Source: Methanosarcinales archaeon (GTDB lineage Archaea > Halobacteriota > Syntropharchaeia > Alkanophagales > Methanospirareceae). From it: a DNA stretch of 5,613 bases. The position numbers were made by a program, and so were the translations under genes. The stretch spans positions 1-5,613 of the forward strand of contig QMVO01000131.1 of assembly GCA_003661125.1 (NCBI GenBank), in the 5' to 3' direction. Positions 1 through 5,489 of this stretch are shown one piece after another. Under the pieces are notes generated by a model. The model ran no database searches, was not told where the DNA came from, and saw nothing but the letters and a program-made list of their open reading frames with translations. The number at the start of each line of letters is the position of its first letter. The stretch's first letter is position 1.

Positions 1-48
1 CTTTATCCCTTCTACGACCTCTTTTGCGCTTAACATCTCCTCCTTCAT
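1..48 (-). CDS. Possible start of a divergent protein gene (partial, unknown function)
   Basis: Read on the minus strand, an ATG at 48-46 opens a frame that stays open to the left edge and gives 16 codons beginning MKEEMLSAKEVVEGIK. A second in-frame ATG lies at 36-34, with GGAGG almost touching it, which is too close for a normal ribosome-binding site. An in-frame stop sits a few codons upstream of the first ATG, so the protein cannot extend further in that direction. The composition (acidic and basic residues, helix-like) is believable for a real N-terminus, and the AT-rich gap that follows looks like a divergent promoter region. Sixteen residues are too few to assign a family, and an open stretch this short could arise by chance. 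Confidence 0.35.
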   Translation of the reverse strand, partial: MKEEMLSAKEVVEGIK

Positions 49-72
49 CTCTTCTTCATAATCTCTTTAGCA

Positions 73-81
73 ATTTAAAAA
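73..81 (-). promoter_or_regulatory. Weak TATA-like element for the divergent minus-strand gene
   Basis: On the minus strand this reads TTTTTAAAT, centred about 30 bp upstream of the candidate ATG at 48. With the usual archaeal spacing of about 25 bp from TATA box to transcription start, transcription would begin almost at the start codon, giving a leaderless or nearly leaderless mRNA. The region is AT-rich, so the match is weak evidence and depends on the divergent gene being real. Confidence 0.25.
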
Positions 82-161
82 GAATCTTCATTATCGTAAA
101 CATCGGAAAGGACTTTCGCTTTCATACTCTCTAATTAAAATTTATTTTTATTTTAGTTAAC

Positions 162-169
162 TTTATATA
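162..169 (+). promoter_or_regulatory. TATA box (upstream copy) for the radical-SAM gene
   Basis: TTTATATA is a good archaeal TATA box. It is preceded by GTTAAC, a fair upstream BRE position. Transcription would start around 188-192, giving a leader of about 35-40 nt that carries the 195-206 hairpin and the GGAGG at 205-209. An identical 8-mer lies exactly 25 bp downstream. This is inferred from sequence and spacing only. Confidence 0.5.
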
Positions 170-186
170 TAACAATTCATCCTCCT

Positions 187-194
187 TTTATATA
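187..194 (+). promoter_or_regulatory. Second TATA box for the radical-SAM gene
   Basis: This is a second copy of TTTATATA. It is preceded by a pyrimidine-rich CCTCCT stretch, so its BRE position is poorer than that of the upstream copy. If used, it would start transcription around 213-217 and give an almost leaderless mRNA without the hairpin or the GGAGG. It may instead be the initiator region of the upstream promoter. Confidence 0.35.
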
Positions 195-209
195 CCACTA
201 CGGTGGAGG
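195..209 (+). promoter_or_regulatory. UNCG-type hairpin overlapping a GGAGG in the 5' leader
   Basis: CCAC (195-198) and GTGG (203-206) pair around TACG (199-202). In RNA this is C(UACG)G, a member of the very stable UNCG tetraloop class. GGAGG (205-209) starts inside the 3' arm of the stem, so hairpin formation would hide part of it. The GGAGG ends 17 nt before the ATG at 227, which is long for a Shine-Dalgarno site. No earlier start is possible, because an in-frame TAA lies at 218-220. The hairpin is only 4 bp long, so a regulatory role is inference. Confidence 0.4.
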
Positions 210-226
210 GACAGCACTAATCGGAA

Positions 227-1705
227 ATGAAAACGAAATCATTATGCCCGGAATGTCTCAGAGTGATAGACGCAGAAGTGTACGAAGCCGATGATAGGAT
301 ACTGATAAAGAAGAAATGTGAGCAGCATGGTGATTTCGATGACGTTTACTGGTCGGACGCCTCACTATATCACAAATTCTCAAAGTGGCGATACGATGGT
401 AAGGCAGGAATCACGCTCACAAAAACTGATAAAGGCTGCCCTTTTGATTGTGGTCTTTGCCCAGAGCATAAAAGTTCAACCGCGCTCGCACTCATAGACC
501 TCACGAACAGGTGCAACCAGCACTGCCCTACATGCTTTGCAAATGCTGCCGTCACAGGTTACCTCTATGAGCCAACGATGGAACAGTTGAGGGAAATGAT
601 GGTATTACTGAGGAGTGAAACGCCTTCATGCCCCGCGGTGCAGTTCGCGGGTGGTGAACCAACAATACGGGAAGGTTTTGTGGATATAGTGAAAATGGCA
701 CGGAGCCTCGGCTTTTCGCATATTCAAGTGGCAACGAATGGAATAGCGTTGGCAAAAAGCGAGGAGTTTTGTAGTCGTTTAAAAGAAGCAGGTTTGCATA
801 CGGTGTATTTGCAGTTCGATGGTATGACTGAAGAGCCATATAAGAAATTAAGAGGGATACCCGCGTTAAAAACAAAGTTAAAGGCGATAGAGAGCTGCCG
901 AAGGGGGGGATTAAAAAGTGTGGTGCTTGTTCCTACGCTTATGCGCGGTGTGAATGATGCGCAGATGGGGGATATTGTACGTTTTGCCGCCGAGAACCTG
1001 GATATTGTTAAGGGTGTGAATGCGCAACCCATCGCTTTTGAAGGAAGAGTAGATGAATCAGAGAGAAAAAAAGGGAGAATTACCATTCCTGATTTTATAA
1101 ACGCGCTGGAAGAGCAAACAGAGGGTGAAATACCCAAAGAGAGTTTTTATCCCGTACCTTTTGTTCTGCCTATCTCTTATTTTGTAGAAGCGTGGAAGAA
1201 AGTGCCGCAGTTGGAATTCACGGTGCATCCGCATTGCGGCGCCGCAACGTATGTGTTTGTAGAGAACGGAAGGTTTATACCGATAACAGAATTCATAGAC
1301 GTTGAGGGTTTCATGGAGTTCCTGCTGGATGCTGCGGACGAGATAAATAAATCCCGGATTGGTAAAATAAGGGCAATAACAGGATTGGCATCAGCGTTAA
1401 AGAGATTTATAGATAAAGACAAGGCACCAGAGGGTATTGATTCTGTGACTTCACTATCAAGTATACTGGGAATAGGGAATCGAGAAGCGCTTGCGGAGTT
1501 TCATCGAAAAGCGCTTTTTATCGGTGCGATGCACTTCCAGGACGCCTATAATTTCGATTTGGAAAGGGTTAAGAGATGTGGCATCCACTACGCCACGCCT
1601 GATCTCCGTATAATTCCCTTTTGCTCTTACAATGCTATTCACCGACCTTCAGTGGAAAAATCCTTTTCTGTGCCTCTTCATAAACCACGCCCAGAATCGG
1701 TCTGA
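227..1705 (+). CDS. tes: Radical SAM protein, probable tetraether lipid synthase (Tes)
   Basis: A 492-residue radical-SAM enzyme resembling the MJ0619/Tes family, which couples phytanyl chain ends of archaeal diether lipids through a C-C bond to make macrocyclic or GDGT tetraethers at the membrane. The N-terminus has C7-x2-C10 and C31-x2-H34, which fits the rubredoxin-like iron site reported for Tes. A second Cys group follows (C71, C75, C78), then the radical-SAM CX3CX2C motif (C96, C100, C103) and the GGEPT SAM-contact motif at 142-146. C337 in HPHC and the conserved C-terminal block with RCGIHY (C451) and IPFC (C466) match the family's additional cluster region. Length agrees with the roughly 500 residues of characterised members. 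The ATG at 227 is fixed by an in-frame TAA at 218-220. It appears monocistronic, followed at once by a new TATA box. The family was earlier proposed to act in methanopterin methylation, and paralogues with other cross-linking specificities exist, so the exact product is inferred. Confidence 0.8.
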   Translation: MKTKSLCPECLRVIDAEVYEADDRILIKKKCEQHGDFDDVYWSDASLYHKFSKWRYDGKAGITLTKTDKGCPFDCGLCPEHKSSTALALIDLTNRCNQHCPTCFANAAVTGYLYEPTMEQLREMMVLLRSETPSCPAVQFAGGEPTIREGFVDIVKMARSLGFSHIQVATNGIALAKSEEFCSRLKEAGLHTVYLQFDGMTEEPYKKLRGIPALKTKLKAIESCRRGGLKSVVLVPTLMRGVNDAQMGDIVRFAAENLDIVKGVNAQPIAFEGRVDESERKKGRITIPDFINALEEQTEGEIPKESFYPVPFVLPISYFVEAWKKVPQLEFTVHPHCGAATYVFVENGRFIPITEFIDVEGFMEFLLDAADEINKSRIGKIRAITGLASALKRFIDKDKAPEGIDSVTSLSSILGIGNREALAEFHRKALFIGAMHFQDAYNFDLERVKRCGIHYATPDLRIIPFCSYNAIHRPSVEKSFSVPLHKPRPESV

Positions 1706-1720
1706 AAAATATATATATAA
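1704..1720 (+). promoter_or_regulatory. BRE/TATA promoter of the putative H/ACA RNA
   Basis: GAAAAA (1704-1709) is followed by an alternating TATATATATAA run (to 1720), a strong purine-BRE plus TATA arrangement that begins inside the tes stop codon. Its centre (about 1713) lies about 27 bp before 1741, the first base of the first RNA hairpin. That is the spacing expected for an archaeal transcription start. The next protein ATG is more than 270 bp away and has its own TATA-like box. Confidence 0.6.
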
Positions 1721-1740
1721 TAAAAACATTGGATAAATAT

Positions 1741-1896
1741 GCCCTTTTCGAAGAGTAGTGTAACCGCGCCAAAAAGCGAGGGGTGAATACTATCGCAAAC
1801 GAAGGGCTACAAACCTCGCCGTATTGCACGGTCCCGGCGGTATGCCTTTCATGAAGATGGCAATGACCGTTTAGAGGCAACCACAATACGGTACAG
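1741..1896 (+). ncRNA. Putative two-hairpin H/ACA-type guide sRNA
   Basis: Hairpin 1 pairs 1741-1746 with 1802-1807 (GCCCTT/AAGGGC), then 1749-1750 with 1800-1801 after a 2-nt bulge. Its upper stem pairs 1755-1761 with 1787-1793, including two G-U pairs. One base later comes ACA (1809-1811). Hairpin 2 has a perfect 8-bp base stem, CCGTATTG (1819-1826) with CAATACGG (1884-1891), and again one base later ACA (1893-1895). Archaeal H/ACA RNAs guide rRNA pseudouridylation with Cbf5, L7Ae, Nop10 and Gar1, and the ACA box sits directly after each stem. In hairpin 1, 15 nt separate the upper stem from ACA, inside the usual 14-16. Hairpin 2 meets this only in an alternative fold with the upper stem ending at 1877; the stronger stem 1828-1833/1865-1870 would leave 22 nt. 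No textbook K-turn is visible, although UGA and GA occur in the apical loop (1852-1857). It could be another structured RNA. The rRNA target is not identified. Confidence 0.6.
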
Positions 1897-1901
1897 AAAA
1901 A

Positions 1902-1915
1902 CTTTCAACTTTTTT
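1902..1915 (+). terminator. Oligo-T archaeal terminator after the putative sRNA
   Basis: CTTT followed by a run of six T (1910-1915), then ATTTATT, begins only a few bases after the second ACA box. Archaeal RNA polymerase commonly stops at such T-tracts without needing a hairpin. Its position fits the end of a short RNA transcribed from the promoter at 1704-1720. Confidence 0.5.
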
Positions 1916-1945
1916 ATTTATTGGGTACAAGTTTTATCAAATTCA

Positions 1946-1956
1946 TTATACATATA
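1946..1956 (+). promoter_or_regulatory. TATA-like box for the thioredoxin-DP1 operon
   Basis: ATTATACATATA-like sequence centred near 1951 would place the transcription start around 1975-1978, about 20 nt before the thioredoxin ATG. It lies downstream of the T-run that ends the putative sRNA, so the operon can be transcribed independently of it. The surrounding DNA is AT-rich, so the exact box is uncertain. Confidence 0.45.
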
Positions 1957-1985
1957 CACACTAAACCTAAAAATCAACAAATACC

Positions 1986-1990
1986 GAGGA
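1986..1990 (+). promoter_or_regulatory. Shine-Dalgarno site of the thioredoxin gene
   Basis: GAGGA ends 6 nt before the ATG at 1997, a normal spacing. It supports that start and therefore supports the unusual charged N-terminal extension being translated. Confidence 0.6.
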
Positions 1991-1996
1991 AGAGAT

Positions 1997-2452
1997 ATGA
2001 GAGAAGAAAGAGGGGAAAATCGTGTAAGTTATACAGATGAAGAGATAGAGAGAATAAAGGAGCGAAAGATGCGAGAAATGGAAGCAGAGATGAAAGCAAT
2101 GAAAGAAGGAGAGAAGAAGAAAGCCGAGGTAATAGATCATCCGGTGACAATAGATGATAACAGCTTTGTAGAGACGATAAGAAAATATCCTCTGGTCGTC
2201 GTGGATTGCTGGGCTCCCTGGTGTGGTCCTTGCAGAATGATTGCACCGGTAATAGAAGAATTGTCGAAGGAATACGCCGGTAAAGTCGTATTTGGAAAAC
2301 TAAACGTGGACGAGAACCCGCGAATAGCTACTGATTTTGCGATAATGGCTATACCCACGTTGTTCATCTTTAAAAATGGCGAACCTGTGGACGTCATACA
2401 AGGTGCAATGCCAAAGCAATATTTAGAAGCGAAGGTAAAGGAATGGCTGTGA
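1997..2452 (+). CDS. Thioredoxin with a charged N-terminal extension
   Basis: A 151-residue thioredoxin, a cytosolic protein-disulfide reductase normally recharged by a thioredoxin reductase. The thioredoxin fold covers about residues 46-151. It has the active site W75-C76-G77-P78-C79, the buried acid D70 and the cis-proline P120 in AIPT. Residues 1-44 are an added, very charged stretch (mostly Glu, Lys, Arg and Met) predicted by eye to be a helix or short coiled coil. Plain thioredoxins of about 105-110 residues lack it. An extra cysteine, C71, sits right after the buried Asp, where family members usually carry an aromatic residue, five residues before the first catalytic Cys. A good Shine-Dalgarno supports the start. 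The gene is first in the operon and its 3' end overlaps DP1 by 10 nt, so the two are probably translationally coupled. The redox partner is unknown. Confidence 0.9.
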   Translation: MREERGENRVSYTDEEIERIKERKMREMEAEMKAMKEGEKKKAEVIDHPVTIDDNSFVETIRKYPLVVVDCWAPWCGPCRMIAPVIEELSKEYAGKVVFGKLNVDENPRIATDFAIMAIPTLFIFKNGEPVDVIQGAMPKQYLEAKVKEWL

Positions 2453-3942
2453 GAAATGGCAAAAAGAGTGGGATAGAGATAGTAAAAAGGTTTGCCGATT
2501 TGGGATTTCAACTCCAGCCAGAAGCGATTGAACTATTGAGTCAATCAGAAGCCGAAAGTCGCCTTGAGGTAAGCGAAATGGTGAAAGGCATAACTGATTC
2601 GTTAGACCCCTCGATTTTGGTGATTTCCACCGGGCATATAGACGCGTATCTCAAAAATAGCCGCATCGGCTCCAAATATTCACAAGCACCCGTACCTGCT
2701 CCAGCTATAATCAAGTCGTTCACGGATAACCGAAGGGGTGTGGACCACAAAAATTTCTTACCGCATTTCCTAGATCGATATGAAAGACTAAGCAAGATAA
2801 TAAAACAGAGGATGAACTGCGGGCAGATAAGGTTTATAAAAAGTGGCAGGAGAAGCGAGGAGGTATCGGTGGTGGGAATGGTCTCTTCGATAAACAAAAC
2901 GGCAAGAGGGAATCTCCGCGTAGAATTGGAAGACCCTACCGGGCATCTCATGATCATCTTGCAACATCAAGAGGAGATAATACCTGATGAGATAATAGGC
3001 GTTACAGGTTCTTTATCTGACGGAGGGTTTTTGTTTGCAAATAGGGTAATCCATCCTGATGTGCCTTTCCCCTCTTCAACTTCACAATCACCATTACCGC
3101 TTTCATTCAACTCCAACCTCGATTATGATTGTAGTTCTAAGGAGAAAGAAGAAGGGGATGAGACGCAAAGACCCCTATATGCGGTGTTCATCTCAGATAT
3201 GCATGTAGGAAGCAACACGTTTTTAGAAGACGCATGGGGTAGTTTCGTGCAGTGGTTGAAAGATGAAGCCCAAAATATGGGAATTGAATATCTGATTGTT
3301 GCTGGTGATATTGTGGATGGAATTGGCGTATATCCAGGTCAGGAGGAAGAGTTGTCAATTATGGATATAGAAGAGCAATATAAAACAGCGGCGAGATATT
3401 TTCACGATTTTCCTTCTCATATACACCTGGTGGTAGCACCTGGAAACCATGACGCCGTTCGGAATGCAGAGCCGCAACCCCATTTACCAGAGGACGTCAG
3501 GAAGCTCTTCCCCGATAATACGTATTTTGTGAGCAATCCCGCATACATAAAGATTGGCGGCAGGCTTGTCTTGATATATCATGGACAATCATACGATGAT
3601 TTTGTTAACACCATATCGCGGCTGAATTATTCAAAACCCGAGGAAATAATGGCTGAGATGCTTAGGCGGCGGCACGTTGCACCAATATACGGAAACATTG
3701 TCTCTATTGTTCCTGACGGGAACGATTATGGAGTAATTGACCCTGTTCCCGATATACTCCACTGCGGGCATGCCCATACCGTTGGCATTTCTAAGTATCG
3801 GAATGTACTACTTATAAATTCCGGAACGTGGCAAGCACAAACACCGTATCAGAAAAAGAGAGATATAAATCCTGTTCCCGGGTGTGCAACGCTTGTAGAG
3901 CTGTCTGGGATGAAAGCGAAGGTGATGGACTTCGGAAGCTGA
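2443..3942 (+). CDS. polB: DNA polymerase D small subunit DP1 (3'-5' exonuclease)
   Basis: A 499-residue small subunit of archaeal DNA polymerase D, which supplies the Mre11-like proofreading exonuclease to the replicative polymerase formed with the large subunit DP2 (not in this window). Residues about 10-35 match the DP1 N-terminal helical region, and an OB-fold lies around 136-205. A low-complexity Pro/Ser then Glu/Lys linker (about 206-243) leads to the calcineurin-like phosphoesterase domain (about 245-499). The metal-binding motifs are complete: SDMHVG (D252, H254), GDIVDG (D289), PGNHD (N335, H336), HGQS (H380) and HCGHAH (H443, H445), so the nuclease should be active. The ATG at 2443 lies inside the thioredoxin gene (10-nt overlap) with AAAGGA-like sequence just upstream. 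Length is somewhat shorter than DP1 of Pyrococcus-type archaea but complete from N-terminal region to C-terminal domain. DP1 is absent from most Crenarchaeota, which supports a euryarchaeal source. Confidence 0.95.
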   Translation: MAVRNGKKSGIEIVKRFADLGFQLQPEAIELLSQSEAESRLEVSEMVKGITDSLDPSILVISTGHIDAYLKNSRIGSKYSQAPVPAPAIIKSFTDNRRGVDHKNFLPHFLDRYERLSKIIKQRMNCGQIRFIKSGRRSEEVSVVGMVSSINKTARGNLRVELEDPTGHLMIILQHQEEIIPDEIIGVTGSLSDGGFLFANRVIHPDVPFPSSTSQSPLPLSFNSNLDYDCSSKEKEEGDETQRPLYAVFISDMHVGSNTFLEDAWGSFVQWLKDEAQNMGIEYLIVAGDIVDGIGVYPGQEEELSIMDIEEQYKTAARYFHDFPSHIHLVVAPGNHDAVRNAEPQPHLPEDVRKLFPDNTYFVSNPAYIKIGGRLVLIYHGQSYDDFVNTISRLNYSKPEEIMAEMLRRRHVAPIYGNIVSIVPDGNDYGVIDPVPDILHCGHAHTVGISKYRNVLLINSGTWQAQTPYQKKRDINPVPGCATLVELSGMKAKVMDFGS

Positions 3943-3960
3943 TAAAGAAGAGACATTGAA

Positions 3961-4878
3961 ATGACGACAATGATTAAAAATAACGGAATGAAGTTCTTTG
4001 CACTGCATAAAGCAGTGGGAATACGCAGTTGGTTGAGGGATAAGGTTTATAGAGAATACGAGGAATTACTGGAGGCAGAGATATTGGAGAAGCCCCTGCC
4101 CGAGCATGTAGCAATAATCATGGACGGGAATAGAAGATATGCGGAGAAGATAGGGGTTTCAACGAAAGAGGGATATCTATATGGAGCGGAGATAACGGAG
4201 GAGGTGATAGAGTGGTGCTTTGATATAGGAGTGAAACAACTTACGATTTATGCTTTTTCTATTGAAAACTTTTACAGGACGGATGAAGAGAAAGAGCATT
4301 TATTTGCACTGATGCGGAAGGAGTTTGAGAAGATAAGCCGGGATGAAAGAGTCCATAAGCGCAGGGTACGGGTGAAAGCGATAGGAAATATCAATTTGCT
4401 GCCAGAATCAGTAAATGAAGCAATAAAAAAAGCTGAACACGCAACCAAGTATTATAACAAATTCAGGTTGTTCATTGCGGTAGCGTATAGTGGTAAGATG
4501 GAGATAGTTGATTCGGTGTACATAATAGCAAAAATGGTAAAAAGAGGCTTGCTATCCGTAGAGGACATAAATGAAGAGACGATATCAAAGCATTTGTATA
4601 TAAGCGAGATAGAAAATGGATCTTCGGATTCTTCTTCTGGAGCGAAAACGAGTGTAGATTTGTTAATAAGGACCGGGGGGGAACAGAGAGTGAGTAATTT
4701 CGTGCCCTGGCAAGCGTTGGGGAACGAATGTGCAGCTTATTTCTGCGCTCCTTTCTGGCCCGAATTCAGGCGAATAGACCTTCTCCGCGCAATAAGGACG
4801 TATCAAGAGCGTGAGGATGAGAAACGGCAATGCACACTTTCAAGGATGCTAAAATTAAAACATTTCCTAAATAAATAA
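3961..4878 (+). CDS. uppS: Undecaprenyl diphosphate synthase (cis-prenyltransferase)
   Basis: A 305-residue cis-prenyltransferase. The archaeal enzymes extend geranylgeranyl diphosphate with isopentenyl diphosphate to make the polyprenyl carrier used for glycan assembly at the membrane. Seen in order: IIMDGNRRYA with catalytic D55 (52-61), AFSIENFYR (98-106), and DLLIRTGGEQRVSNF (233-247). R237, R243, S245 and E256 keep the spacing of E. coli R194, R200, S202 and E213, which bind the isopentenyl substrate and Mg. About 40 residues precede the first motif. A Ser-rich insert near 217-230 lies just before DLLIRTGG, where most family members have a short loop, and the usual YGGR motif reads YSGK. 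The start is uncertain: ATGs at 3961, 3970 and 3988 are all in frame and none has a strong Shine-Dalgarno (AAGAAGAG before the first). It begins 18 nt after DP1, in the same operon. Confidence 0.93.
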   Translation: MTTMIKNNGMKFFALHKAVGIRSWLRDKVYREYEELLEAEILEKPLPEHVAIIMDGNRRYAEKIGVSTKEGYLYGAEITEEVIEWCFDIGVKQLTIYAFSIENFYRTDEEKEHLFALMRKEFEKISRDERVHKRRVRVKAIGNINLLPESVNEAIKKAEHATKYYNKFRLFIAVAYSGKMEIVDSVYIIAKMVKRGLLSVEDINEETISKHLYISEIENGSSDSSSGAKTSVDLLIRTGGEQRVSNFVPWQALGNECAAYFCAPFWPEFRRIDLLRAIRTYQEREDEKRQCTLSRMLKLKHFLNK

Positions 4879-4886
4879 AAAGTGTT

Positions 4887-5489
4887 ATGAGAACGTTTAT
4901 CGCAGTGGACCTGTCTGAGGGGATAAGAGCGAAGATAAAGGATATACAACAGCACTTTTTTGATTTGGGGATAGTTGAAAACGTGAAATTAAAATTCGTG
5001 AACCCGCGGCAGGCGCATCAAACGGTAAAATTTTTGGGTGATGTTCCCAAAGATCGAGTAGAAGGGGTTAAAAGAGCATTAGAAGGGATAAGTCAAAAGC
5101 CATTTGATATTGTGTTAAAAGGTGTGGGATTCTTTCCAGAGGCTTCGCCGGAAAAAGTAAGAAACATAAGGGTTGTTTGGGTAGGTATGGAAAAGGGCGT
5201 GGAAGAGTTGAAGGCGTTGCAAAGGGAAGTGGAATCGAAGATGCATGCATTGGGATTCCCGCTTGAAAAACGGTTCAGTTCACATGTTACGTTGTTCAGG
5301 GTGAAAAAAGGGTCAAGAGCAGGATCAAGTGACGAAATAGGGCGGCTGTTAAAAAAGATAGCAGAATTGAGAGAGGTAGAGGTGGGGGAGATGCGCGTGG
5401 ATGAGCTAAAATTAAAACACAGCACGCTTACGCCTAAGGGACCTATTTATGAGGATGTGTATGTGAAGAGGTTGGAGGAGCAGGAATGA
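4887..5489 (+). CDS. thpR: RNA 2',3'-cyclic 3'-phosphodiesterase (2H family, ThpR/LigT)
   Basis: A 200-residue 2H phosphoesterase, formerly called 2'-5' RNA ligase. The family opens 2',3'-cyclic phosphate ends on RNA to 2'-phosphates, and in vitro some members join tRNA halves; the cellular role in archaea is unsettled. It opens with the typical RTFIAVDL. The two catalytic HxTx motifs are H44-Q-T46 in AHQTVKFLG and H133-V-T135 in SSHVTLF, one in each half of the pseudo-symmetric fold. Length is slightly above the usual 175-190 residues. It begins 8 nt after uppS with no clear Shine-Dalgarno (AAAGTGTT precedes the ATG), so translation may depend on coupling to uppS. Its stop overlaps the next start as ATGA. 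An archaeal thpR is often next to genes for tRNA maturation such as cca, but the following frame does not start like cca. Confidence 0.93.
   Translation: MRTFIAVDLSEGIRAKIKDIQQHFFDLGIVENVKLKFVNPRQAHQTVKFLGDVPKDRVEGVKRALEGISQKPFDIVLKGVGFFPEASPEKVRNIRVVWVGMEKGVEELKALQREVESKMHALGFPLEKRFSSHVTLFRVKKGSRAGSSDEIGRLLKKIAELREVEVGEMRVDELKLKHSTLTPKGPIYEDVYVKRLEEQE
5474..5480 (+). promoter_or_regulatory. Shine-Dalgarno of the last gene, inside thpR
   Basis: GGAGGAG lies 5 nt before the ATG at 5486 and is the strongest ribosome-binding site in the window. It supports the last frame being a real gene, although it also encodes Glu-rich residues of ThpR (LEEQE). Confidence 0.6.

Noticed and set aside
131..180. 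AT-rich stretch as a replication origin or DNA-unwinding element
   Set aside because: No origin recognition box-like inverted repeats are visible and there is no orc1/cdc6 gene in view. A divergent promoter explains the composition.
903..909. Run of seven G in the radical-SAM gene (a similar run is at 4675-4681 in uppS) as a frameshift site
   Set aside because: Both runs read through in the correct frame with family-consistent residues on each side (RRGG and TGGE), so there is no sign of a frameshift or phase variation.
1635..1886. Minus-strand open frame of 83 codons covering the tes end and the intergenic gap
   Set aside because: It overlaps the conserved C-terminus of the radical-SAM gene and the paired stems of the putative RNA, has no recognisable domain, and is better explained as an antisense shadow.
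1741..1896. C/D-box sRNA, tRNA or riboswitch as the identity of the structured gap
   Set aside because: An AUGAAGA resembles box C but no suitable box D is placed to match. There is no tRNA cloverleaf or T-loop sequence, and the next gene has its own promoter downstream of the T-run, which argues against a leader riboswitch.
3070..3170. Low-complexity segment in DP1 as a possible intein remnant or insertion
   Set aside because: A variable linker between the OB fold and the phosphoesterase domain is expected in DP1, there are no intein splice motifs, and the frame is intact.
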